This document shows positions 8,377-16,839 of a DNA stretch of 64,000 nucleotides, one piece after another. Made by a program: the position numbers and the translations under genes. Numbering within the stretch: position 1 is the stretch's first letter; every line of letters starts with the position of its first letter. The notes under the pieces are model-generated. The model made no database searches. It worked only from the letters and a program-made list of their open reading frames with translations, and had not been told where the DNA came from. This DNA is from Planctopirus ephydatiae (GTDB lineage Bacteria > Planctomycetota > Planctomycetia > Planctomycetales > Planctomycetaceae), in assembly GCF_007752345.1 (NCBI RefSeq), contig NZ_CP036299.1:558001-622000 (forward strand), given 5' to 3'.

Positions 8377-9375
8377 CTAGTGGCGCTGGGGAACTCCACG
8401 GCCCGCTGTCATCGGCCGGCGACTGATCTCGTGCCAATGCCTTAAATCAATCGCATAACCAGACCCCAGTTCGCCAATTTCGCTTACATAACGATTGAGT
8501 CGCCCCAACTTCTGTGCAGCAGTCGGCTCACCAGGTCGATCGTCTCCTGGTGCTCGTCCCCACTCAATCTGAGACCCGGAATGTGTGAAAATGACAAACT
8601 CCGCAGGATGATCTTCTTCCGCAGGTTGATTGCCTGGTGCAATTGGTTCATTCAGCACAGCCGGGCCACGAAATCCATCGACTTCACGCCGTCGTTCCGA
8701 ACGCGAAACCTCGCCCCACGAACGCACATGGGCAGCATCTTCGGCAGTTGTCGCCGGTACAATGGCCTTAAGTCCCAGTCGCTCCCAGTCAGCCGCAAGA
8801 AGTTCCGCCAGTCGTGCCGCACTTTCCACCACAGGGTCTCCCCAGACCGTTCCCGCTGCACCCTGCGGAGATGAGTGAATGCCACGAATCTGCGGATAAG
8901 TGTTGACGCTGGATGTGCGAAAGTCTTCTGGCGGAAGCAGCACTCCATCATGAGCGATGGGGTACATCCCTTGTGGCCTCTCGACAATCGCCACCGGTTC
9001 TCGATAGGTCAGCCGAACACTGGCCTTCGCAGGGAAGGCCAGTCTGACTTCATCAACCTGCTGCACCCACGGATGTTTGGAAAGTGCCCAGGCGATTTTC
9101 TCAGCAGCCCGTTCATCGAACAGCGAAAGACTTTCCACACCCGTCATCTGCTCGAGTTGTTGAGGAAGATTGACAGGCAGTTCTTTAGGCCCGGGAGGCA
9201 GCTCGATCTGCGACCACTTCACTCGATAATCAGTCCGAGTCTCCAGGCGCGGTAGCCGCTTGAGCCAGGTAGGGAGCATGGCCACAGCAGCCAGCGATAG
9301 AGCCAGCACAAACAGCACACGAGGTCGGAACAATCGCATCCAGATCGATTTTCCCTCGCTGGCTGGAGTCATCAT
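8377..9375 (-). CDS. FtsQ/DivIB-like POTRA-domain membrane protein
   Basis: The 332-residue protein has the bitopic FtsQ layout: a short cytoplasmic start, one TM helix (about residues 18-38, LFVLALSLAAVAMLP), then a POTRA-like domain. The FtsQ pattern is visible in ALSKHPWVQQVDEVRLAFPA followed by RLTYREPVAIVER and an AHDGVLLP turn. The C-terminus has AAQKLGRLNRYVSEI then GSGYAIDLRH, which resembles the FtsQ beta-domain end. A Pro/Glu-rich low-complexity insert lies at about 215-255. Known FtsQ links the divisome in the periplasm; no other division gene is adjacent here. The frame opens at a GTG (9384), but the ATG at 9375, with GGAG eight bases upstream, is the better start. FtsQ homology is by pattern only. 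Confidence 0.65.
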   Translation of the reverse strand: MMTPASEGKSIWMRLFRPRVLFVLALSLAAVAMLPTWLKRLPRLETRTDYRVKWSQIELPPGPKELPVNLPQQLEQMTGVESLSLFDERAAEKIAWALSKHPWVQQVDEVRLAFPAKASVRLTYREPVAIVERPQGMYPIAHDGVLLPPEDFRTSSVNTYPQIRGIHSSPQGAAGTVWGDPVVESAARLAELLAADWERLGLKAIVPATTAEDAAHVRSWGEVSRSERRREVDGFRGPAVLNEPIAPGNQPAEEDHPAEFVIFTHSGSQIEWGRAPGDDRPGEPTAAQKLGRLNRYVSEIGELGSGYAIDLRHWHEISRRPMTAGRGVPQRH

Positions 9376-9384
9376 CAGAGCCAC

Positions 9385-9729
9385 TCCATCATCAGATCGA
9401 GTCTATGGGCAAAAGCTTCTCCTCATTGAGAAACCTTGACGACCGGAGTGATGAGAGCCAGCCACCTTGCTGGAAGACAGAACGATTCAATACCAGGCTC
9501 TATACAAAACTGCTTATCAATCGTTGATCGGCAGAAAATGCCGATCAACTTGAATCGAATGCAGGAATATGAGTCCACCAGTTGCAATCACGGGGTGATC
9601 AAGCCACGCAAGGACAGTCCGGAAATCAATTTCAAGCAGATACCTCCCTTTTTGAGAAACTTTCTCAAGCTTGCTCAAGAGCCCTGTTCCTCTCTGGAAA
9701 TGTACTTGGCCACTTCGTTAGTGTGAAAG
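9385..9729. other. Divergent intergenic region without a gene
   Basis: About 345 bp between the FtsQ-like gene (minus) and the DUF2617-like gene (plus). Open frames here start at rare codons and have no protein character. It presumably carries the two divergent promoters, but no clear -35/-10 pair is seen. Confidence 0.5.
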
Positions 9730-10368
9730 ATGTCCGGGAGTAATGGTCGCATCTGTCAGATGGTCATGAACTCCACACCCTTCAGCAGAAAGTTCAACAT
9801 GCGCGTCGATTCCATCCGGCCCGACGTGACATCGCTGATCCTTCAGGTCAGTCAGAAAGCTCCTCACCCGGAACTTCTCAAGTCTGTGGAAAAGGATGTC
9901 TTTCGCACCCACGATGTAACGGCTGAAGTGGCTTTGACACCCATGGGCCATGCCGTCATCTGGAAGCGTCAATCCAGTGTCCTCTGCGAACTGATTGCCG
10001 AACAATCCCTGGCGTCAACAGCCACTCGCTCATGCCTGCTGCAGAAAATTCGCGGCTGCAAAACGCACATTGTTCGCCCGGCAACAGGGAACTGGGAATA
10101 CTCCGTCAGCAGTCAACTCGAACTCCTGGAACCCGATCAGTTCCTCGGTGCACACGAAGATCTGCTCAGCGACCTGCACCGCGCCACCATCAGCCATGTC
10201 TTCCCCACGCGCAACCGCTTAAGCCCCGCACCACTCAGCCTCCTGATGCTCGAAGTGACTGGCCACGCGATCTCGGTCCACTCGTTCCATTCCTTCCCTG
10301 CCCATTGCGGCATCGTCCGAACTCAGTCACTGCTGGAACTCAACCCCATGCCCGGCTTCAGCAGCTGA
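9730..10368 (+). CDS. DUF2617-like protein of unknown function
   Basis: A 212-residue soluble protein with an alternating hydrophobic pattern. It resembles what I recall of the DUF2617 family, but this assignment is tentative and no catalytic motif is visible. Features include VALTPMGHAVIWKRQ in the middle, LEPDQFLGAHEDLLSDLH and a C-terminal LLMLEVTGHAISVHSFHSFP. The ATG at 9730 gives the longest form; ATGs at 9760 and 9766 are equally plausible, and the first 12 residues look non-conserved. It stands alone: divergent from the FtsQ-like gene, and 254 bp before the S9 peptidase with a REP-like element between. Confidence 0.7.
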   Translation: MSGSNGRICQMVMNSTPFSRKFNMRVDSIRPDVTSLILQVSQKAPHPELLKSVEKDVFRTHDVTAEVALTPMGHAVIWKRQSSVLCELIAEQSLASTATRSCLLQKIRGCKTHIVRPATGNWEYSVSSQLELLEPDQFLGAHEDLLSDLHRATISHVFPTRNRLSPAPLSLLMLEVTGHAISVHSFHSFPAHCGIVRTQSLLELNPMPGFSS

Positions 10369-10395
10369 TAAGCTCTGTGTATAGCAGCCAGAACA

Positions 10396-10414
10396 GGGCA
10401 GGCTCCCGCCTGCC
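10396..10414 (+). repeat. Intergenic palindrome, family A copy 1
   Basis: GGCAGGC-TCCC-GCCTGCC, a perfect 7-bp inverted repeat (10397-10414) preceded by AG. An almost identical element is at 35257-35274 and a degenerate one at 32371-32391. All are intergenic, which fits a REP-like dispersed repeat. Confidence 0.65.
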
Positions 10415-10622
10415 GATTGTGTGTGACCGAAAAAGGCAATGTTGAATGCGCGCGAAGCTCAACTGAGCAGAACAGCCAGCGATTGAGTGTCAAATTCTTC
10501 GACTGATGCTTCCATAGGCTATCCGTGCCTTTGTCAGGATAGTTCTTTCGTGGCGTGTGCATGATCGTTAACTTGCAAACTTGATAAGTCCATATCAGGT
10601 TTGAACCCAGGACCAGCAATTC

Positions 10623-12728
10623 ATGAGCCATAGCGACGTTTTCATACGACTCTCCCTACGAACTTTATTGTGCGGGGCGATATCCGTTTATCTTCTCGTT
10701 TTTACGCATGAATTGACTGCTCAAGTTACCGATGCACCAGACTGGCAAAGCCAGGCGGAAACTCGCTTGAAGGCGATCTACGACCGTGGCGAGTTTCGCG
10801 CGAAGAATTACCGACCCACATGGCTCCCCGACAGTTCAGGCTTTATCATCGAGGAGTTTGATCCGCAGACGAAAAAGGCCACTCGATTCTTCTATGAAGC
10901 AACATCAGGCCAAAAGCGAGCATGGCCAGCCGATGAAAAAATACCGGCCCCCGAAAGTGAAAGACTTTCACCCGCAGGAACTCATCGACTTGTCGTTCGC
11001 GACAGAAAACTGCTGTCCGTGAGCCAGGCCAACCAGCAGGAGATTCTGCTGGCAACACCTGCTCCAGATCGATTTGTCGCTTATCGCAATCCTGTCTGGA
11101 GTCCCGATGGTTCGCGCGTCCTCTTCATCGAAGCCGACTTCACCGACGTGCGGCAACGATCAGTCATCGTACCGGGTGATCCCAGTTACCCGGGGGTTGA
11201 GAAACATCGCTTTGCCAGAGTGGGCGGCTCCATCGAACAACTAAGGGTTGGCGTCGTGAATGCCGACGGCCAGCAACTCGTCTGGCTCCCCATCGAAATT
11301 CCCAGTGAAGGCATCTATCTCGGTCAGGTCGAATGGGCGGGCAACTCTCAAGAAATCCTTGTCGAAAAGTTCAGTCGCTTCCGTGATCAGCGTGAATTCC
11401 TGCTCGCCACCACCACTGGGCAGATCAAAACGATTTTCTCGGAATCAAACGAAGCCTGGGTCGAGTCGAGCCAGGGGAAAAATTCCGGACTGGTATGGAT
11501 TCAAGAAGGCCAGGCATTTGTCGTAATCACCGAAAAAGATGGCTGGCGGCACGCCTATCGCTGCTCACGCGATGGTAACGAAGTGACACTCTTGACCTCT
11601 GGAAACTACGACATCATCGATCGTGCTGTCATCGACGAGAAACGGGGTTGGTACTATTTCTACGCCTCGCCCGATGACGCGACACAGAAGTATCTCTATC
11701 GCGTCCCGCTGGATGGCTCGGGCCAGCTTCAGCGAATCACACCACCAGATCAGATCGGCACACATAGCTATCAATTCTCACCCGATGCGACCTGGGCCAT
11801 CCATACGTTTTCCACGCTGGATTCGCCTCCATCGCATGAACTGATCGAAGTCGAGGGACACCGCGTAGTCAACTCTCTCGAAAGCCATGACGATCTCCGT
11901 GAACGGATGAAGCTGATCGGCTCACGACCGGCTGAGTTTTTGAAACTCGACATCGGCAAGGGGCTTGTCTTCGATGCCTGGATGCTCAAGCCCAAGGACT
12001 TTGATCCCTCAAAAAAGTATCCCTTGTTCATCTACGTTTATGGTGAGCCGCATTCGCAGACGGTCTTAAACGAATGGGGCGCTGCGCAGATCGACTTCCA
12101 CCGCGTGGTCGCCGATCACGGATACGTCGTAGTATCGATTGATAATCGTGGGACTCCTGCTCCGAAAGGAGCCGCCTGGCGACGCGCTGTTTTCGGTTGC
12201 CTGGGATTACTTTCCACAGAAGAGCAGGAAGCCGGCTTAAAGGCTCTGGCCAAGGGACATCCCTTTATTGATACATCCCGCGTCGGTATTTGGGGCTGGA
12301 GCGGCGGTGGTTCGAATACACTCAACGCCCTCTTTCGCAAGCCCGATTCATATCATGTCGGCATAGCCGTCGTCCCCAAGCCACAACCGCATCTGTACAA
12401 CGCCTGGTTCCAGGAAATCTTCATGCGCACCCGTGAAGTGAATCCCGATGGCTATCAGAAAGCCGCTGCCATCAATTACGCCGATGGTCTCAAGGGAAAG
12501 CTCCTGATCATCACTGGATCGGGTGAGACGAACACTCACATTCAGATCATCGAAGGATTGGTCGATCGGCTCATCGCGCTGGGGAAGCCATTTGACTACA
12601 TGGTTTATCCTTACCGTGATCATGGACTGCGTGAGGGAGATGGTACGCAAGTCCACGTCCGGATGTTGATTCTGAGATATCTGATGCAGAATCTTCCGGC
12701 AGGCCCGCAACCAGCCACACATCAATAA
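10623..12728 (+). CDS. Secreted S9 family (dipeptidyl-peptidase IV-like) serine peptidase
   Basis: A 701-residue protein with an N-terminal signal (TLLCGAISVYLLVFTHELTAQ). It has a DPP-IV-type beta-propeller (about 60-430, with NPVWSPDGSRVLFIEADF) and a C-terminal alpha/beta-hydrolase domain (about 470-690). The nucleophile elbow is GWSGGGSNT with Ser560; S9B enzymes usually read GWSYGG. His667 sits in YRDHGLREGDGT. The position of the catalytic Asp, normally in ADDN, reads GETN (Thr636), so the triad may be altered. VYGEPHSQ resembles the oxyanion-hole loop. It probably cleaves peptides in the periplasm or outside, if active. The sulfatase gene starts 12 bp after its stop, so the two form one transcriptional unit. 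Confidence 0.9.
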   Translation: MSHSDVFIRLSLRTLLCGAISVYLLVFTHELTAQVTDAPDWQSQAETRLKAIYDRGEFRAKNYRPTWLPDSSGFIIEEFDPQTKKATRFFYEATSGQKRAWPADEKIPAPESERLSPAGTHRLVVRDRKLLSVSQANQQEILLATPAPDRFVAYRNPVWSPDGSRVLFIEADFTDVRQRSVIVPGDPSYPGVEKHRFARVGGSIEQLRVGVVNADGQQLVWLPIEIPSEGIYLGQVEWAGNSQEILVEKFSRFRDQREFLLATTTGQIKTIFSESNEAWVESSQGKNSGLVWIQEGQAFVVITEKDGWRHAYRCSRDGNEVTLLTSGNYDIIDRAVIDEKRGWYYFYASPDDATQKYLYRVPLDGSGQLQRITPPDQIGTHSYQFSPDATWAIHTFSTLDSPPSHELIEVEGHRVVNSLESHDDLRERMKLIGSRPAEFLKLDIGKGLVFDAWMLKPKDFDPSKKYPLFIYVYGEPHSQTVLNEWGAAQIDFHRVVADHGYVVVSIDNRGTPAPKGAAWRRAVFGCLGLLSTEEQEAGLKALAKGHPFIDTSRVGIWGWSGGGSNTLNALFRKPDSYHVGIAVVPKPQPHLYNAWFQEIFMRTREVNPDGYQKAAAINYADGLKGKLLIITGSGETNTHIQIIEGLVDRLIALGKPFDYMVYPYRDHGLREGDGTQVHVRMLILRYLMQNLPAGPQPATHQ

Positions 12729-12740
12729 GGACGACAGCCC

Positions 12741-14309
12741 ATGAGCCATCGCACAACAAGAGGCTGGTTCTGTTCTTGTCTGGCAAGTCTTTGCACGCTG
12801 GTGTTGTTGAATTTTGATCAATCGATCGTTGCCGGTGAGCAACCGAACATCCTGCTGATTCTGGCCGACGATCTCGGGTATGGCGATCTTCGCTGCTACA
12901 ACAGCCAGTCGAAAGTATCGACACCACATATTGACCGACTTGCCAGCGAGGGGATGAGATTCACCGATGCGCATAGCCCCAGCACAGTCTGCACTCCGAC
13001 TCGCTACGGATTGATGACGGGACAGATGCCATTTCGGATCCCGAACGGCGGCACAGTCTTTACCGGAGTTGGCGGGCCTTCGCTGATTGCACCGGGCCGA
13101 CTGACCTTGCCGATGATGCTCCGTGAGCGAGGATATTCGACAGCCTGTGTCGGCAAGTGGCATATCGGACTGACGTTTTGTGACCGTGATGGCCGGCCCG
13201 TTCACAGTAATGCCGTTGAAGCGGTCAAGCGAGTCGATTTCAGTCGCCGGATCGACGGCGGCCCGGTCGATCATGGCTTTGATTCATTCTTTGGCACCGC
13301 CTGCTGTCCCACGACTGACTGGTTGTATGCCTTCATCGAGAATGATCGCGTCCCTGTGCCCCCCGCCGGATTGCTCGAAAAGTCAGCACTTCCCAAACAC
13401 CCTTATGCTCATGACTGCCGGCCCGGACTCATCGCACCAGACTTCGCCATGGAAGAGATCGATCTGATCTTTCTGGAGAAGAGTCGTCAGTTCCTCAATC
13501 AGCATGTTCGCCAAAATCCCGGCAAACCATTCTTCCTCTTCCATTCGACACAGGCGGTTCATCTCCCCTCATTTGCTGCGAAGCAATTTCAGGGAAAGTC
13601 GGAGGCCGGGCCACACGGCGATTTTCTTCTCGAACTGGACCATATCGTTGGCGAACTCATGAAGACCTTGGAAGAGCTTCATGTCGCTGAGAGGACGCTG
13701 GTCATCTTCACGAGTGACAACGGCCCGGAAGTAACGAGCGTTATTCACATGCGAAGCGACCATGGTCATGATGGTGCGCGTCCCTGGCGGGGAATGAAGC
13801 GAGACGCCTGGGAAGGAGGGCATCGCGTCCCATTCATCGTGCGGTGGCCTGGTAAAGTCAGGCCCGGCACGACCAATTCGCAACTGACGAGTCTGACCGA
13901 TGTGATGGCGACAGTGGCCGCGATTGTGGATGCTCAACTCCCCGACCATGCCGCCGAAGACAGCTTCAACATGCTCCCGGCATGGCTTGATGAAAGTGCC
14001 CCGCCGATTCGGCCCTACCTGCTGACGCAATCCTTCGGCGGCTTGCGCACTCTCTCGATGCGGCAGGGCGAGTGGAAATATCTCGACCACACTGGTTCAG
14101 GAGGCAACCGCTACGAAAATGATCCTGGCCTGAAGCCATTCATCCTCCCCGATGCCGCCCCCGATGCTCCGGGTCAGCTCTACAACCTTTCGACGGATCC
14201 GGGAGAATCCACAAATCTCTATCATACCCAAGAAGAAGTCACATCCAGATTAAAAACACTTCTCGAACAGTCCAAAACAAATGGCCGCAGCCGACCAACG
14301 CGACCGTAA
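12741..14309 (+). CDS. Type I sulfatase (formylglycine-dependent), exported
   Basis: A 522-residue arylsulfatase-family hydrolase for sulfate esters. After a signal sequence (CSCLASLCTLVLLNF, about 11-25) comes the metal-binding ILADDLGYGDLRC, and CTPTRYGLMTG holds the C-x-P-x-R motif with Cys84 as the formylglycine precursor. VGKWHIG and the metal-site segment FTSDNGPE are also present. Substrate is unknown; planctomycetes are rich in such enzymes for sulfated algal polysaccharides (family knowledge). AAGGACG precedes the ATG. Gene order with the S9 peptidase, 12 bp apart, suggests coexpression. Confidence 0.95.
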   Translation: MSHRTTRGWFCSCLASLCTLVLLNFDQSIVAGEQPNILLILADDLGYGDLRCYNSQSKVSTPHIDRLASEGMRFTDAHSPSTVCTPTRYGLMTGQMPFRIPNGGTVFTGVGGPSLIAPGRLTLPMMLRERGYSTACVGKWHIGLTFCDRDGRPVHSNAVEAVKRVDFSRRIDGGPVDHGFDSFFGTACCPTTDWLYAFIENDRVPVPPAGLLEKSALPKHPYAHDCRPGLIAPDFAMEEIDLIFLEKSRQFLNQHVRQNPGKPFFLFHSTQAVHLPSFAAKQFQGKSEAGPHGDFLLELDHIVGELMKTLEELHVAERTLVIFTSDNGPEVTSVIHMRSDHGHDGARPWRGMKRDAWEGGHRVPFIVRWPGKVRPGTTNSQLTSLTDVMATVAAIVDAQLPDHAAEDSFNMLPAWLDESAPPIRPYLLTQSFGGLRTLSMRQGEWKYLDHTGSGGNRYENDPGLKPFILPDAAPDAPGQLYNLSTDPGESTNLYHTQEEVTSRLKTLLEQSKTNGRSRPTRP

Positions 14310-14339
14310 AATCAAAAATATATGCTCTATACACACCAT

Positions 14340-14362
14340 AAATCCTGCAGGAGGATTTGTTT
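14340..14362 (+). terminator. Probable terminator of the S9 peptidase-sulfatase unit
   Basis: AAATCCT (14340-14346), a 5-base loop, AGGATTT (14352-14358), then GTTTT. The hairpin is short and lies 30 bp after the sulfatase stop. Confidence 0.5.
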
Positions 14363-14404
14363 TCTATGATGTTGCTTACATTCAGTGGGTATCAGTCTCA
14401 GCCC

Positions 14405-14620
14405 CTAAAGGTCTTCAATCTTGCCAGCCAATCCAACATGGAGAGGCATACGCGAATCGAGACCTTCGACGACATCAGCGATGATCCGGCAATACTCTCG
14501 TTGCTCAAGCACATGTTCTGGCTGTCCCAGCTTGACAGTACCCCATTCAACTGAGGGGCCAGACCATGTGATGTCAACAAGGTCGAAAATGGGACGGATG
14601 GAGGTTGTATCAGTTTGGAA
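14405..14620 (-). pseudogene. Decayed 3' end of an unidentified gene
   Basis: On the minus strand, 71 codons without interruption run from 14620 to a TAG at 14405-14407 and read like real protein, e.g. RPIFDLVDITWSGPSVEWG, LGQPEHVLEQREYCRIIADV and DSRMPLHVGLAGKIEDL. Just upstream there is an in-frame TGA and no start codon or ribosome site, and the sequence beyond has lost coding character. This looks like the C-terminal stump of a deleted gene. Family not recognised. The rest of the 14310-14791 gap holds no gene. Confidence 0.4.
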
Positions 14621-14791
14621 TCATCGACTGTGTTACAATACGCAATCATAATGACTGTGTTGTACATCTTTACCAACAATCGCTCTCTGGTACTTTCACC
14701 ACACTGATAGCGTGCTGACGGGCAAACTGTGCCCTCCAGCGAAGGGATTGTCGAGGATGAGTTTAGACGATTCACGTTTCTGCCCAGTTAT

Positions 14792-14831
14792 CAGCTGAAT
14801 CTAAAGCTGATTCAGCTGATCGATAATCAGC
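14792..14831 (+). promoter_or_regulatory. Two overlapping inverted repeats upstream of the DUF1254 gene
   Basis: CAGCTGAATC (14792-14801) pairs perfectly with GATTCAGCTG (14809-14818). GCTGAT (14815-14820) also pairs with ATCAGC (14826-14831). The two hairpins share bases 14815-14818, so they are mutually exclusive. They end 9 bp before the first possible start. They could be an operator palindrome or an RNA switch; function is inferred only from position. Confidence 0.4.
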
Positions 14832-14840
14832 AAGCTCAGA

Positions 14841-16403
14841 ATGAAAGTGAAGTATAATTCTCTCATGAACACCAAGTACAAAAGAATTCTGCTGGCCTTC
14901 TCTCTTGTTGTGCTGCTCGGCACCATGCTTAACGTACAGGCTCAGGAGCGTTACTCAATCCCCGCCGATCCAAAGCTCAAGTATTCGACGCCCATCGCGC
15001 CAGGCGTGGCGCTGCCCGACAAGATCGAAAGCTCCATCGGCACGCTCAATCTCAGCTACGGCTATCCTTCGGCCGATACGGTCGAAAAGATCTACGACAA
15101 CCTCGACCGCTCCCGCGCCCTGCAGGCCTACCTCATGGCGATTCCCATCGTGAATCAGGCGGGTATGCGCGACTCGTTGAGCAAGTTCGGCCCGGCCAAC
15201 CAGACCGACGTCATCTGGGAAAACCTCGTCGATCCGCGTACTGTCGAACTCACCGCCAACGACAATACGATCTACAACTTCATGTGGATTGATACGAAGA
15301 AAGGCCCGCTGGTTCTCGAAGTCCCTCCCGAGGTGCTCGGGCTGGTGAATGACTTCTGGTATCGCTGGGTCGGCGATGTCGGCATTACGGGCGAGGATCG
15401 CGGCAAGGGTGGCAAGTATCTCGTCCTTCCACCGGACTACAAAGGCGAAGTGCCGCCAGGGTATTTCGTACTGCGGCCGAGCACCTACGGCAACTGGTTC
15501 GTCTTTCGGGCCTTCGTTGTGGATGGCTCCACCAAGCCCGGCGTGGAGTCGGTCAAGAAGAACCTCAAGATTTATCATCTCTCCGAAGCCGCAAACCCGC
15601 CGGCAATGAAATTCGTCGACGGGTCGGGTGTTCCCGCGAACTTTGTCGCCCCCGGTGACTACACCTTCTGGGAGATGCTTAACCAGGTCATTCAGGAAGA
15701 ACCTGCCGGCGGCAGCGACCCGACGACGCTCGGCCTCTTCGCTTCGATCGGCATCGTGAAGGGCAAACCATTCGCACCCGATGAGCGGATGAAGAAGATC
15801 CTGACGGACGCCGCAAACATCGGGGCGGTGACGGCACGGACCATCGCTTTCAAGATCCGCGACAAGGACGCCTACTACTTCCCCGACAGCACGTGGCGAC
15901 TGCCATTCTTCGGCGGTTACAAGTTCGAGAGTGCGCCCGGTGTCACGAACATGGACGGCTACATCTTCTATTACTACTTCGCAACCGGTGTCACCCCGGC
16001 CATGGAAATGAAGATGGTCGGCAAAGGCTCTCAGTATCCGTGGTCTGTGCAGGACTCGAATGGCAACCCCTTCGATGGTGGCAAGAATTACCGGATGCGC
16101 CTTCCGCCCAATGTGCCTGTGAAGGACTTCTGGTCCGTGATTGTTTATGACAACCAGACGAGATCCATGGTTCAGACAGATCAAAAAGCACCGAGCGTGA
16201 GCAGCCAGGACAAGGAATTGAAGAAGAACCCCGACGGTTCAGTCGACGTCTTCTTCGGCCCCAAGGCCCCGGCTGGTTTCGAGAACAATTGGGTGCAGAC
16301 GATCCCCGGCAAAGGCTGGTTCATGATCCTGCGTCTCTATGGCCCGCTCGAGCCGTGGTTCGACAAAACCTGGCGCCCCGGCGAGATCGAACTCGTGAAG
16401 TAA
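14841..16403 (+). CDS. DUF1254/DUF1214 domain protein, exported
   Basis: A 520-residue protein starting with a signal sequence (ILLAFSLVVLLGTMLNVQAQE). It then has the DUF1254 part (about 85-215, with QAYLMAIPIVNQAGM and DNDTIYNF-like text reading ANDNTIYNFMWIDTKKGP) and the DUF1214 part (about 365-510, with NMDGYIFYYYFATGVTPAMEM, MRLPPNVPVKDFWSVIVYDN and NWVQTIPGKGWFMILRLYGP). The biochemical role of this family is not established. Starts at 14841 or 14865 are possible. The gene stands alone, flanked by decayed sequence, and its strongly GC-ending codons contrast with the AT-rich flanks, so acquisition by transfer is possible. Confidence 0.85.
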   Translation: MKVKYNSLMNTKYKRILLAFSLVVLLGTMLNVQAQERYSIPADPKLKYSTPIAPGVALPDKIESSIGTLNLSYGYPSADTVEKIYDNLDRSRALQAYLMAIPIVNQAGMRDSLSKFGPANQTDVIWENLVDPRTVELTANDNTIYNFMWIDTKKGPLVLEVPPEVLGLVNDFWYRWVGDVGITGEDRGKGGKYLVLPPDYKGEVPPGYFVLRPSTYGNWFVFRAFVVDGSTKPGVESVKKNLKIYHLSEAANPPAMKFVDGSGVPANFVAPGDYTFWEMLNQVIQEEPAGGSDPTTLGLFASIGIVKGKPFAPDERMKKILTDAANIGAVTARTIAFKIRDKDAYYFPDSTWRLPFFGGYKFESAPGVTNMDGYIFYYYFATGVTPAMEMKMVGKGSQYPWSVQDSNGNPFDGGKNYRMRLPPNVPVKDFWSVIVYDNQTRSMVQTDQKAPSVSSQDKELKKNPDGSVDVFFGPKAPAGFENNWVQTIPGKGWFMILRLYGPLEPWFDKTWRPGEIELVK

Positions 16404-16839
16404 TCTCCCTGATGTAATCGGAAGAACTACGATCGAAACGCCGGGTCGCCCGGCAGAAATCACTGTTTTTCCGAATGAACTTCATGTCACGGGAGGTTTA
16501 AAACAAGTCAGTCTTAAATTGCACGTACTCTATATCCTGTTCAGAAAATCTACATTCTAAATGTAGAAATAAATGAATGCGAATCCATTGAGAAATCATT
16601 GATGCAGTTTCCCGTCCAGCAATTTTCCATGTTGCCTATTCTGGAGCTGAGGAACGTTGATTTCTAATACAGTCTCTCTGATGATTACCGATGGTTCTCA
16701 GTAATGAAAAGATAAATCTGGTTCAGTAGTGTTCAGGGATGAGATCGCTTTCCCATCGAATCTGCTTGAACACAATTCATTGTAGTGCCCGGTTTCATAC
16801 TGTTTCCTTCCAATGATGTCGTTCGCGGGAATTGTGGTT
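16404..16839. other. AT-rich gap without a gene; one small hairpin
   Basis: No coding sequence is seen. A perfect 8-bp hairpin (TCTACATT-CTA-AATGTAGA, 16549-16567) lies about 145 bp after the DUF1254 stop. It has no good T-tract on the plus strand, so terminator function is uncertain. Confidence 0.4.

Noticed and set aside
9436-9726. 96-codon plus-strand frame between the FtsQ-like and DUF2617-like genes
   Set aside because: Begins at a rare codon, lacks a ribosome site and recognisable motif; lies in a divergent promoter region.
14955-16184. 409-codon open frame on the minus strand opposite the DUF1254 gene
   Set aside because: The plus strand matches a known family end to end; the antisense frame is a by-product of strongly GC-biased third positions and has no family-like motifs.
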